Assembly (NCBI GenBank): GCA_949130495.1
Contig: OX422207.1
Span: 369,851,868 to 369,915,867, forward strand
From: Sambucus nigra
Taxonomy: Eukaryota; Streptophyta; Magnoliopsida; Dipsacales; Adoxaceae
Direction of reading: 5' to 3'
Length of the DNA stretch: 64,000 nt
The position numbers were made by a program, and so were the translations under genes. Under the pieces are notes generated by a model, which was not told where the DNA came from, did not search any database, and saw only the letters and a program-made list of their open reading frames with translations. This document shows positions 1 through 10,881 of this stretch, piece after piece (the first letter of the stretch is position 1; the number at the start of each line of letters is the position of its first letter).

Positions 1-2100
1 AACTAGAATTATGACTTTCTAATGCAAAAGGTTGAGGATCATCATAATTTTTTCTACAAATTCGTGGCAATTTCTTTGCCAAAAGTTTTTGTTAAATTAG
101 GCTTGTCTTAAAAAGGTTGTGTGACATGGATTGTTACAAACAAATTTCAAGGATTTGTTCTAACATTTTGTAAACTTTGGCCAAAATCATTGACCGTTTT
201 TTACCGTTTGTGTCATACACCACTGAAATTCATCATTCAATAAATATTGGTCTAAATTTGTAATGAAAAAGTCTTAGTTTGTCATTTCAAAAGTTTGTGA
301 TCAAGCCATTATAAACCATCAAAAAACACTTGTGTCCTACTAGATGTGCCTGAAATATATTTTGTTTATTTTTCACTATATGGATAGTTAATTAGGATTG
401 CAAGCGTGCAATGCAATATTTATGGTCTTTCCAAAAAAAGATTATAGTATAGTGACAATTATCGGGTGATTGTGTTGCATTTGATGCCTCATTTAAGAGG
501 ACTTATGATTCCTTTCAGGAAGACAATGAAGTGAGTGCTAAGTAATTAACCAAAAAAAATAGTAAACTGCATGAATTGAAGCAGGGTAAAGCTTTATAAA
601 TAGGAAGAAATAAAATGTGATTAAAGTAAATATTTACAGGAAATGATATTTTAAGTAGAGTAATGATTTGCAGAAACTAAAGGAAAAAAAAACGTAAAGT
701 AAATAAACTTTAAATAAACTTGTAAATGAAAGGTTATAATTACCTTACAATCTACTTAGGTAATTGAAAGAAATGCAATAAATAAAGAAAGAAAAAAAAA
801 GGGAAAGAGGATAAAAGTAATAAAAATGTTTTTTTAGTGAGGGATTCCTCATTTCCTTGTTGGGTTCGTTGTTTATTTATAGTGTTTCTTAACTATACAA
901 TGTAATTTCTATGGTAACTGATAGGTGGGTTTTCATCCAATTGAGTTTTCTCGCTTTGTCTCTAATAACTAACTCTTATTTGGCTTGAATTAACTGCTCA
1001 TTTGAATTCGAATTAGTTCTCTTTAAAACTACCAATTTCTACCTCTAAATAACCTTTAATTCCAATTTACATAATAACTCCCTTGAACCACCTAAAGTTC
1101 CATTTGCATTACTATAATAAACACCACATAACCACCGATTTACTAGCTCTTGATTATCCCAATTTGAATCCACCTGTCAAAAAATGACTAAGCAATAAAA
1201 CTGGTAAAATATGGTGTAAATACGTCCTGAGTTTTTTGCCCTAGGTGGGGTTTTTTCTCATATGTCTTGGTGTTGTGATTATTCTTGCATTTCCATTTAT
1301 TCACAATATACAACCTCACATAATCCCACATCTACAATTGATTCAGGTTTCTACATATTTATATCTCACATAATTGCAATTGAATTGAACTGATTTGGCT
1401 AAATCCCATATAATGTGAAGTTGACTTTAATTTGGATATCATTAGACCTAATTGTATCATCTTATTTATTTGAAATTGGATAGAAAGGATTTTGAATAGA
1501 ATTTTAGCTTACTTCATAACATTTTCCTTGAAATTAAAATTGGATATATTATCTTTTAGGTGGTTTTTTGATATATTCCCTAAGTGAAGTGTGAATTTGA
1601 ATTCTGTTTTACAAATCAATTGTTGTTGATGCAAGGAAAGTTTAATTGACAATGAATTCTAAATGAATTCTAAGTGTGAACTATTTATCTCCTTTTAGGA
1701 CATTAGCTCACCTAGTTTATGAATTTTCCAAATGTGTTTGACCCTAAGTTGGATCTCGAGGTGGTGGTGGTGGCAGTGCCGGATATTGCGGTAGTGGAGG
1801 CAATGCTTGAAACTAAGGTGGGGATGTTAAAGCTCAACATTTTCAATTATCTTACATTGATTGTTGATAATTGTTTGTGATTACTTGGTGGATCCTATCA
1901 TATGTGATTATTTTATTAGTGGATTTTGTTCTAGTTTTCCTAGAGCTTCACGTGATAGGAGTTTTGGGTTGAATGATAAATCTCAATGTCTGACTTCCTA
2001 AATTAATGAGAGTCATAGTTCTTCGTCTCATAATAACTCTTGTGTTAGTACTATAAATTGTCATGAGAATGATGGATATTTTGTTGATTAAAAAGTGAAT
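1..2100. other. AT-rich DNA without recognised gene
   Basis: No long open frame, tRNA or recognisable transposon domain was seen on either strand. The sequence is strongly AT-rich with many A and T runs. A short GC-richer patch near 1755-1810 contains a GGTGGTGGTGG stretch but gives no convincing protein. It is probably decayed retrotransposon DNA, because the next kilobase holds a gag-like remnant, but this is inference only. Confidence 0.5.
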
Positions 2101-2120
2101 TTTTATGTCTAGAATATCTT

Positions 2121-3087
2121 ATGCTCATGAAAAAGTATTTCAAATTTCAATTGAAGAATGATAAATTGGAAAGTAAGAGAAACTTAGTTGAAATGAAGAA
2201 AGCTTCCATGATTGAGAAACTTAATGATTCAAGCCAACTTTTCATTCAAATAGATGCCTTAAGAGAAAAGGTGAAACATGTTGAAATAGAAAAACTTGAG
2301 CTATTAGAATTGACACATGTTTTAAGAATGATATGAAAACATTGAAAGAAGGAAATGATTTTTTGAAAATTCAAAGTAAAAGGTTTTTTTTAAAGTTTAA
2401 GTTGGTTGAAAAAGAGAATAATGATTCAATTTTAAAACTTGCAAAATGTGAAAAGGTGACTTCAAATGAGTGAAGTGTAGATTTGTGATTTTGATAAGAA
2501 AATTTCTTCACTTGAGCATTAATTATCGTTGTCAAACAAAGTTAAAATTGATCTTGAAGATCATTAATAGAAACTTGACAAGATGCCATTAGAAATGACT
2601 TTTTCTTCTTCTGAATTTAACCCAAGTTTTGTAAAAACTGTTTTGACACATGAACCAATTTGAGTGGTTCAATATTCTCTGAATGTGAATTGTAAAAGTC
2701 AATATTTGAAGAAAAATGTGTTTGTTGCTCCATTCTTTTGAATTAAAAGGTAAGTGACCAAAATGTTTTTTTGGGTCATTGTTTCAAAAAGGGCTAAGAA
2801 TGTTTGAAAAAACGTTCCAAATCTAAACTTGGACATTTTATCACAAAAGGGTCTTTTGTGATGAAATTCTCAAGTTGTTAATTATTTAGTGAAAATTGAG
2901 AATTTTTCCAACATGAACCTTATGTATGCACTCGTTGTCATAATATCGAACACCTTAAAGATTTTATTTAATGCTTAGCAATTCTCACATTAGTTCACAT
3001 TCACATGGTTTTCATCCTTCTGATTCCTTTGATAATTTAGAACATAATTTGAATGTTCTTATGGCCAAAATGAAAGAACACTTAGGT
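2121..3087 (+). pseudogene. Decayed copia-like gag remnant (coiled coil)
   Basis: A 71-residue open segment at 2121-2336 is rich in Lys, Glu and Leu in heptad-like spacing (NDKLESKRNLVEMKKAS), as in the C-terminal coiled coil of plant copia-type gag proteins. Downstream in shifting frames are further Lys/Glu-rich pieces, and around 2760-2960 there are short Cys/His-containing pieces that may be worn zinc-knuckle remains. Many stops and frame changes show it is dead. It lies on the plus strand, opposite to the copia remnants that follow. A host coiled-coil gene is possible but unlikely given the surroundings. Confidence 0.4.
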
Positions 3088-3270
3088 GAAAAATGATTAA
3101 AAAATTTAACAAAATGTGTTTTTGTAAACCCCAAGTTTGTTGAAGAAACCTTATACATGAAAACATATCTAAAGATATCACAAGATGTGTCTCATAAGGT
3201 CTAATATCTTTTAGTTGAAAAATATTGATTCAAGTTTTAATAAAAAGTTTTAATATGGTCCTTATGCATG
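3088..3270 (-). repeat. Copia family C LTR fragment (copy 1)
   Basis: This stretch matches by eye two other places in the window, near 4410-4600 and 23010-23170. Shared words include AAGTTTGTTGAAGAA and a GATGTGTCTC or GATATGTATC block. At those places the sequence follows directly after a Met-type primer site, so it is the edge of an LTR belonging to minus-strand elements. This copy lacks the first bases and breaks off near 3270. Confidence 0.55.
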
Positions 3271-3299
3271 GTTTGTGTTTATAATAGCAGCTATTAACA

Positions 3300-4394
3300 T
3301 AATGTTCCGTTTGACCAAATTTATGACATGCAGATGGGACTGGTCCATCTTAGGTATGTTCTTATTTTAGTCTGTATGTCTATTGTGATTTGAGTCTGTG
3401 GGTCCATGAAACCTTCTTTCATGTGTTCAAGAAGCTTGAAGTCCTTAATGACCAGAATGTGCTGTATGAGCAATAACATTGTTTATATATTTTAAAATCC
3501 TTTTGAATTGTTTTCTTATCAAGGATATTCGGATATCTAGGGTTTTCATATCTAGTTCTTGGTCTAATCCACTACCATATTCATGTATTTATAACTTAGG
3601 ATTTCTCATCTTAGAAGTGAAACTCGTGTTTCACTCACTTTGCTTTTTAGTAGTTTAGGACATCAAATGTTTATAATCAACTTCCATTTCCATGGTCCTT
3701 AATTTTCTACTAAGAAGATCAAGAGTTAATTTAGGGTCGTCCATGTAATGAATGGTATAGAATTTATGGTCAAACTTAGGAAGGAAAGTTCTAAATATTT
3801 TCAGCACAATGTCCTTATTCTGATAATCTACAACATTAGCATGCAGTTTGGTGATTATGTGAGACAATTTAAGATTAAATTCCTTAAATATTTTTCTGTC
3901 AGACATGAGTATATAATTAGACTTTTGGATTAGCATGTGTGTCTTGGCAGCCTTTAACACACTGATCAACTTAATGGGCAGTGATGATTATGTACTAAGC
4001 ATCCTTAGAATTAGTACATTGTGAAATGCATTTCAATTCATGATCATCAACAACCATGAAAATACAGTTATGCACTTTGTTATTATACTGATACAGAAGT
4101 TCTTCTTCTTTAGTATGTTCACCAGGTATTTTGCTTAACCTCACACTACTTGTTCAGTTGGTATTCAGTAGGTATTTCGAAACTAGTTTGAATAACATGA
4201 TAAACATCATCACCCAACTTTGCTTAATTGAAGGTAATCATACGAACTTTCATGTATGGAAATTTTCCTTCATCAAACACAGGGGATCTTAAAAGATTTC
4301 CAAGTTTTTCTAAAACATTTTTATCATCCATTTTATGAAAAGATTCCTGAAACTTCAGGATCTTGAAAGTTTTTAATAGGAATCTTTAATACCA
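3300..4394 (-). pseudogene. Decayed copia family C gag (UBN2-like) and primer site
   Basis: The 104-residue open segment at 3969-3655 reads like a UBN2 gag domain of Ty1/copia elements: a KEFNLKLSHIITKLHANVVD stretch, an ILxxxLPxxFDHK block, then LTLDLLSRKLRTMEMEVD. A homologous copy in better order lies at 22560-22138. At 4383-4394 is a worn version of the initiator-Met primer site (TCTTTAATACCA on the plus strand), directly before the LTR at 4397. Frameshifts and stops break the reading frame. This fragment belongs to a copy whose pol is missing, so the LTR at 4397-6544 serves two internal regions (see findings). Confidence 0.65.
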
Positions 4395-4396
4395 CT

Positions 4397-6544
4397 TGAA
4401 AACACACTTAAGCAAAAAAGATTAACAAAGTTAGCCAACTATATTTTTGTAAGCTACAAGTTTGTTGAAGAATCCTGATTAATAAAAATAAATTCAAAGA
4501 TAGCAGAAGATATGTATCCTAAAGTCTCGCAGGTTTTAGTTGAAAATATTTATTCAAGATTTAATAAAAACTTTTAAACTCAACCAAAAAGAGTAAAAAC
4601 TAAAAAGGTGAGTAAAATACTAAGAATCCATAACACAAGATATAATGTGGTAAAAAATTCCTACATTAAACATCCACGAGGGCCTATAGCCCCTAAAATA
4701 AAATAAAAATTCACTAAAATCCGAAAATGTGATTACAAGTACAATAAATATTAAAAATAGATAAATATGATACTTAATAGAGAACCCCTCTAAAACACAG
4801 TTCCAAAGCCTCTGAATGTTAATACAAATCGCTCCAGCTGAATGAAAACATCAATCCTTCATATATCGAGAGAAAATAGTGAAATGTGTATAATGTAGTG
4901 TTCGTATTCTACATGCAACTAAGAAACTCACACACACTTAAAATATACAAATCAAATCTAAACAAATTACAAGTTTTCTCTACATGCAGTAAGATTTACC
5001 AAGGTCTATATTAGATCTAAGATTTATTAACAAAGACTTCAGATTTATTCAAACCTTAAGGAATCACAGTTTCAAAACCTTCAAGAAAAACAAAATATTT
5101 TTCACAAATAAAAGAATATACCAGGAAAAGGTCTCAAATCACTAATTTGATATAAAACAAATAAATAAGTTTTTCAATAGATTTGTAATTTTTTTTCAAG
5201 AAGTTTAACCAAAATAGAATTTTATAGTAAAATAGATTAAACTTTAAACGAAAACAAATAAAACCTAGAAAGCTACGTGTAAATGTGAACTTTGAGCTAG
5301 GTTTAAAAACTCAAGTTCATTGTGATTTAACAAAGTTTAAACAAACCTAAATGTTTCTCTCTCTCTTTTCATTTCTCGCTCTCTTTATTATTCTATATTC
5401 TCTCTTAAAAAAACTAAAACCCTAAATGAACAAAAGGGTCAGAAATAATCGAGACAATGGTTTAAATATGAGAGCCGAGAAGGAGATTACCACGAATTCG
5501 AATAAACAGTTATGAAGGCTTTCTTATAATCTAGTGTCAATCCAAGTGTCTAAATGAATCATACAAAGTAAGATAAATTGGCTAAACTGGTAACAAGTAT
5601 CAAAGTAGGTTTACGATCCAAGTGAAAGCCCTACAGCCAAATCTCAGCCACTGATTAAAATACTCTAATGTTTGTAACATTTGTTTAACAAAGCAGACTC
5701 ATAACAAACACACAACAAACATAACAAACAACCCAAAGACACCTTAACAATTTAGATTGTACTTTCTAAATAATTTGAATTCCTAAAATGTTTATAAATC
5801 CAATTAAAAATACCAAAAAATTATTTATAATTTAGTAAAAATCGTGAGAATTATTTTTCAAACATTTTTTTACCAAAATATTTTTTCAAGTTTTTAAGAA
5901 TTATTAATCATTTGATTAGTTTATCTAATTAATTTCTAAAATAAATCCCATTTGAACCAATTAAATGTCTAAAACTTGTTAAATGATTTTGTAAAAAAAT
6001 ATATGAATGTCTAAGACTCAAGTATGTGCATGAAACGTGGGTGACATAGTGTGTGTTCCATTATATTCACGTTGTGTCTTCATCTTACCCACTAGAATCA
6101 TGTTATGTAGATATGGTTCCCTTGAGTCTTCAATCTTGAATGGATTTTGGTAAGGGATCTATACTAAAATATATTGCACAAACTTTCAAAACTAGTTGAA
6201 TAACTGGATAGTCTAGACTCAAGAAAACCTAGGAGGGAGTCTGTCAAAGGGCGCTTCAATCTCTCCGTTTGGATATTTGTGGTAAAACTCCATCTACTAC
6301 ATAGATATCCTATGGAATAATTTTAAACTTAGGAAAAAATTGTATGCCGTCAAAGAGACAACTACCCCACCTACAACTGAAATTAAGATGATGAGTGTAT
6401 AATACAACTAAACTAATAACATTTGATGCTAAACTCGAAGAACAAAATCTCTGATAGAATCTACACAAAGTATATACATTCGAATCAAGTGGCTAATATC
6501 AAGTAATGTATATAGGAGATAATATGCAATATATTAATGTATCA
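4397..6544 (-). repeat. Copia family C LTR, about 2.15 kb
   Basis: The left edge starts TGAAAACACACTTAAG two bases after a primer-site remnant. The right edge ends GTATCA and is followed at once by a pyrimidine tract, which on the minus strand is a polypurine tract. Inner sequence near the left edge matches 22987-23317. It is thus the 3' LTR of the minus-strand copia element whose pol starts at about 6826, and also the 5' LTR of the gag fragment to its left. No gene was seen inside; 5340-5420 holds a CT-rich patch. Confidence 0.6.
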
Positions 6545-6562
6545 TTCTCCTCCATTTTGGCT
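6545..6562 (-). other. Polypurine tract of copia family C element
   Basis: On the minus strand this reads AGCCAAAATGGAGGAGAA and is followed directly by TGATACATT, the start of the LTR. A purine run next to a TG edge is the normal primer for plus-strand DNA synthesis in LTR elements. Confidence 0.6.
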
Positions 6563-7890
6563 CAAATAGAAAAGGGTTGAAAGTAATGATCTAACAAATA
6601 GGTCTTGGCAAGTACTAATCCTGCACTCATTAGATACGAGAGGTTTTTTTTATTGTTATCGAGAATCCATTCTTCATAACCATAGATATCACATTATAAA
6701 CATGAAAAATACTATAATGTAGGTTCATGTACAAAAGATATATCAATCAAGAATAACCATCCCTATTTCTATTTTTAAACTTTAAAAATGAATATTATTA
6801 TGAGGTTTAGTTACAAAGTCGGTAATTACATTTTAGTGTTAAGATATTTAATTAAGAGTTCTTTGGAATTTACTAAATCTCTGATAAAACGAGGACATAT
6901 ATCGCCCCTCTCATTATCATACAATAAAGTCTCTTGAGTTTTTGTAATACCGCATTCAATTAGCAGTCGTTTAATCAACATTAATTGGGCATAACAATAG
7001 CCAATTGTTATATATTCTGCCTCGGAAGTATATAAGGAAATACAATTATATTTCATGCACCCCATCCAACCACGTTATTCCTAACATATTAACAAGCTCT
7101 GTTCTAAAAAACCCGCCTAGGCTCCACCTAAGCACGCCTAGGCTTGAGGCTTGGGAGAAACACCCCGCCTTAAGATGTTGACACCTTATGCTTGTTAAAA
7201 CCCTTAAGGCACACTTTTTCTTTAAAAACAACAATGCTTTAGTGAAACGATATCACCTTTTAAAGGGTTTTTTTACAAAATGGACCATTATCTCATCCAA
7301 AATAATCAAATAGTATTTTAATTTGCAAATATTCAGACACATTTGAATGATATGTACAATTTTAGTATTTTAATAGCCTTGTTATTGGTAAAAAATATTA
7401 AAATATATTAAAAAGGCCTAAACGCCTTTTCACGCCTTTTTACACCTAAGGCCCACCTAGGCTTCTATGGCTTAAGGCTTGGCCGCCATGGCCTGCGTTT
7501 TTTAGAACCTTGATAACAAGTGGTACCAAAGGTAGTTTTACTATCGTCAGAGGAACGATCCCAATCGGCGTCATTATAACCTATTATAGTACTGGTTGTG
7601 TCTTGTGTGTATCATAATCCTAAGTCTGAAGTCCATTTAACATGTTCAAGAATAGTTTGAATGCCTTTCAGGTGACTTTCTTTAGGATCGGATTGATAAC
7701 AGGCACATATAAAAATAAAAATAAAACATTATATCTGGGCGAGAAGCAGTTATATATAGTAAACTAACTATACTTATTCTATATAATGTAAGATCGATGC
7801 ATGCATCACTTTCTTCTTTAGTTAATTTCAAGGTTGTGCTTATGGGTATATGTACTATTTTGTCATCATTTTATTCAAACTTCTTTATTA
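6563..7890 (-). pseudogene. Copia family C pol, RNase H end (decayed)
   Basis: The open segment 7065-6826 contains SLYTSEAEYITIGYCYAQLM followed by LLIECGITKTQETLLYDNE. This matches the copia RNase H core (S-x-x-EAEY-x-A-x-x-x-x-x-Q, then a DN motif), which degrades the RNA strand in reverse transcription. The gene is dead: stops, a MITE at 7097-7512 and the gypsy element from 7896 interrupt it. The RT and integrase parts of the same pol continue on the far side of the gypsy element, from 18434 rightward. The fragment 7513-7890 still looks copia-derived. Confidence 0.7.
7097..7512. mobile_element. hAT-like MITE, 416 bp
   Basis: The ends form inverted repeats sharing GTTCTAAAAAAC: the left end reads CTCTGTTCTAAAAAAC and the right end, reverse-complemented, reads CAAGGTTCTAAAAAAC. 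It is flanked by TTAACAAG (7089-7096) and ATAACAAG (7513-7520), an 8-bp target duplication with one mismatch, as expected for hAT transposons. Subterminal CGCCTAGGC-type words recur near both ends. It has no coding capacity, so it must have been moved by a transposase made elsewhere. The outermost four bases of the two ends do not match, so the exact edges are uncertain. Confidence 0.65.
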
Positions 7891-7895
7891 GATTC

Positions 7896-8315
7896 TGTGG
7901 TGACAATTATTATGCAACACAAATAAATATGAAAGAGGTAACAACCAAGAAAGGATAAATAAAAGGCCAATCACACAACAACGGAGATACGTGGTTCAGC
8001 AAAGAAGTGCCTACATCCACGGTGGTTCAGTCAGTGTTATTTCTCTATATTCTGAGGAATAAGTACAGAGAATACAACTCGTCCTTTGCCCCGGACTTAG
8101 GGTTTAATTTATACATATGTGTGTTGGAGTAGTGGGGGTGATGGGTTCCTCTTTATTAGCCATCTCCCTTACATGGGATCGTGTTCCCCCACAACTTCTC
8201 TTCATGGGATCGTGGAGTAAATGGATGAGTACAAGAGGTGACGGGCCTGGGCTTTGGGCCGCTGAAGAGGGGCTACTCGTCCAGGCCTTATGGTGATAAA
8301 ATCGGGGTACCCACA
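7896..8315 (-). repeat. 3' LTR of the Tat-type gypsy element
   Basis: 420 bp, starts TGTGGTGACAATTATTATGC and ends GGTACCCACA, so the tips are TG...CA with a 5-bp inverted match TGTGG/CCACA. It aligns without gaps to 18009-18428 with nine substitutions counted by eye. The antisense gene starts about 340 bp beyond its inner edge, so this LTR could also supply antisense promoter activity; no clear plus-strand TATA box was identified. Confidence 0.95.
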
Positions 8316-8330
8316 ATTGCCCCTAAATTT
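8316..8330 (-). other. Polypurine tract of the gypsy element
   Basis: The minus strand reads AAATTTAGGGGCAAT directly before the LTR tip TGTGG. A G-rich purine stretch in this place is the expected primer for plus-strand synthesis. Confidence 0.7.
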
Positions 8331-8656
8331 GTTGGGCCGTTCTTGCGGGTCCGATGAATTTAAATGATCAACAATGATGGTTGATCTCTTTGAAAACTGT
8401 GAAGTTGCTTTAGCGGCACCCGCTTCGCTATCCGTGCGTTATGATTAGTTTTGAAGGCTTGTTGGAATAAGACACATTTTCTCTTCGTCGTTCCAGCTTT
8501 TCCAGCAATCTTCTATCTTCTGAGAACTCTTAAGTTTTGTACCTTCTGTTTTCGGTCTCCATTCTCGTCGCTTCTTCGCCTTTTGATCTGATCTTCTGTC
8601 CTGTAAGTCTTTCGTCCCCTTTTTCTTGAGTTTATAGTTTTTCCTGTATTTTTCTA
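8331..8656 (+). promoter_or_regulatory. Upstream region of the antisense gene
   Basis: About 330 bases between the 3' LTR and the first ATG of the plus-strand gene. It holds pyrimidine-rich runs (8470-8640) like plant 5' untranslated regions, and a possible intron from the donor CTGTAAGT near 8602 to a TTTATAG acceptor near 8638. No strong TATA box was found, so the transcription start is unknown and may lie in the LTR. Confidence 0.4.
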
Positions 8657-10764
8657 ATGGCGAAGATTGGAAATAGGTCGGTAACTGAGTTTAGAAAATT
8701 CTACGGTATTCCTGAGTGGGTAGAGATTGAGTGTTGTGCCTCGCCGCCTAGGAACGTTAGGGATATAGAGGATGCACATTGGATTCATGTCCTGTTGCTC
8801 TCCCAATGGGGTCTTACCTTTCCCCCTAATGGTTTGTTTCTGCACTTTTTTAGTTATTTTGGTATTGTGCCTGCACAATGTTCGCCCAACGTATGGAAAA
8901 TAGTGAACGGTGTGCATAGGATAAATCAGTTGTACGGCACGAGGTTAGGGCTTGCTTAGGTCTTCTTTTGTTATTCTTTTTCTCTAACGAGTTCAGGTGT
9001 CTTGTACCTTAAGGCTAGGAGCTCTGATAGGGTATTGGTAGTAAATTTACCTGATTCCCATAAGGACTACTGGCAAGAAGGTTTCCTTGTTAGGAATTGG
9101 CAATACTCCCCTCAATTTGAAGGGTCGAGGTCTGAGAGGTTCACTATTCCCTTTTATGGGGAAGAATATATAGGTAGATGTTGTATTGTTGTTTCAACCT
9201 TTGCTGACTTTGTGATTTTTCTAACTCCTCCTTGCTTTCTCTTTTACAGCGAAGATAAAGAACTTGGAGCCAGCTCTCAGCGAGGTTCGTATCTCGAAAC
9301 TGGTGAAAGCTTGGAACATCAGGGAACCTTTGGGTGACGGCGAGCATCCTAGGTCTGCTGCTTTTCTGCTTGAATACAAGAACACAGGCTCCAGCTTCAT
9401 AGCCCGACCTGTGGAAAGTGTTCCGGACTTTGACTCTTCCGAAGAGATTTCTGCTGAGACCATCCAATTGGACGAGGAGGAGAGCAGCTCGAAGAGCGAG
9501 CCTGCAGGTGTTGTGAGTAATTTGGGTGGAGGCAGTGCTGATAGTGGCAGTTCTTCGAGTACTACCAGCAGTTCAGGTGAAGAAATGCCGCCCAGGAAGA
9601 ATTTAATCCGAGATGATGATGATGATGATGATGTGCTTCTTGCACAGGGGTCCAAGAAATCGAAGACTGTCTCCGGGGCCATAGCTACTGGTTCTCGGCC
9701 TTTCTCTCAAGAGCAAGAGAAGAAGAAGAGAGAGGAGGAGCAGGCGAAGGAGAGGGAGAAGAAAAAGGAGGAGGAGAGGAAGAAGGTGGACGAGAGAAAG
9801 AGGAGGGAGAAAGAAAAGGAGGAGGAGAGGAGGAAGATGGAACTGAGGACCAAAGCTGGTCAAGCCTTGGTCCCAGTATCTGCTTTGCCTGAGGGGGCTT
9901 CGGTGGCCACCTCTCCTCAGCTCGCCCCTGCGCTGCTTGAGAGGGCAGTCCTCCCTGCAGATCGTGAGAGGGCGTCAGGGTCTGATCAACTGGCTTTGCA
10001 AGCTAGCCAGAGGCTTGCCTTGGTAAGGTTCCTTTTCTTATTCTCAACTTCTTTTAATCCGTTTTGATGGTTTCTTCTTTCTGATCCTTCCTTTGTTTGG
10101 TTTGTAGTTTGTGACTGACTTTGCTGTGCTCTATCGCTCTCGCGACGAGCTGTTGAGAAAGAACAGCGAGCTGGAACAGCAGAAGTCTGCTCTAGTGGCC
10201 AGGGGTTCTCAGCTGGAGGCCGATCTAAAGGCTGCTGATGTGGCTCGAGCTTCATCTGCCTCGGCCCTTGCTAATTCTGCTCGTGAGAGAGATAATGCTG
10301 TCAGGGAGCTCGACGAGCTGAGGAAGTCATATGATCAGGTCTGCTCGAGCAAGCTGGACTTTGTGGAGAAGAACAGGGTTCTTGCTGAGCAGCTGGAGAT
10401 GGAGAAAGCCCAGGCAGCCACCCTTAAGGAGGATTCATACAATTCTGGCTGGGCTGCTGCGTATGAAGACGTCGAGGTTCAGATAGGCTATATTAGCCGT
10501 CTGAACTTCAAGAAAGGGTGGACCAAGGCCCTTGTGGCCGTTGGGGTGGATGTTGCATCCCCACTCTTCGACGAGCATGATCCAGGGCCAAAGCCGGTCG
10601 TGGATGAGGACCCAGCCCCAACTGTTGAAGGCACCGATCCTGTTTCTCGGGCGACCTCTTCTGATGCTCCCTTGGTCGAGGAGGCAGTGGATACCCCTGC
10701 AGAGGGTAATGCCCCTGCTGATGCTAATAAAGACAAGGATCCATCCACCAAGGTTGCTAAGTGA
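8657..10764 (+). CDS. Antisense gene of Tat-type element (putative gypsy-type transposon protein), three exons, one stop
   Basis: Reads antisense to gag-pol. Exon 1 is 8657-9173, exon 2 9250-10022, exon 3 10108-10764; both GT-AG introns keep the frame. The start is ATG at 8657. Exon 1 resembles Pfam 'putative gypsy type transposon' (Transposase_28): a LSQWGLTFPPNGLFLHFFSYF block, VPAQCSPNVWKIVNG, then after 8999 LPDSHKDYWQEGFLVRNW. An in-frame TAG at 8957-8959 interrupts this domain while the frame stays open on both sides. Exon 2 has a Ser/Glu-rich stretch, a poly-Asp run from GAT repeats (9613-9634) and a long Lys/Glu/Arg helix (about 9715-9850), probably coiled coil. Exon 3 is a second coiled coil with a GW-containing module (10432-10548). 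Function is unknown; such ORFs are known in Tat relatives but not proven to help transposition. Confidence 0.8.
9174..9249 (+). other. Intron 1 of antisense gene
   Basis: 76 bp, starts GTAGATG and ends in a T-rich tract plus TTTTACAG. Removing it joins a one-base phase to a two-base phase and keeps the frame; unspliced reading also stays open but breaks the domain with hydrophobic, U-rich sequence. Confidence 0.7.
10023..10107 (+). other. Intron 2 of antisense gene
   Basis: 85 bp, starts GTAAGG after CCTTG and ends GGTTTGTAG. It lies between codons (phase 0). The unspliced frame hits a TGA at about 10065, so splicing is needed to join the two coiled-coil parts. Confidence 0.75.
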
Positions 10765-10820
10765 TAGGGATTCTTTATAATTTTTTTCTTTCTTGTTCTG
10801 ATGTAACCTCGCTTGGTATC

Positions 10821-10826
10821 AATAAA
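10821..10826 (+). terminator. Poly(A) signal after exon 3
   Basis: AATAAA lies 57 bases after the stop codon of exon 3, in T-rich sequence. It would end the short transcript here, before exon 4 at 10882. Confidence 0.5.
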
Positions 10827-10881
10827 AAGGCTTCGTTTTTGTTTGTGCTGATTTCTTTCTTTTCTCTTCTTTTCTTTGTAG

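Noticed and set aside
8938..8997. An intron GTTAGG...TTCAG in exon 1 of the antisense gene
   Set aside because: Splicing there shifts the frame into a stop at once, while the unspliced frame continues in the family wording apart from one TAG.
9603..9863. Minus-strand 86-codon Leu-rich run that looks like a membrane protein
   Set aside because: It is the exact opposite of the Lys/Glu-rich exon 2 of the antisense gene; GAG/AAG codons read backward as Leu codons.
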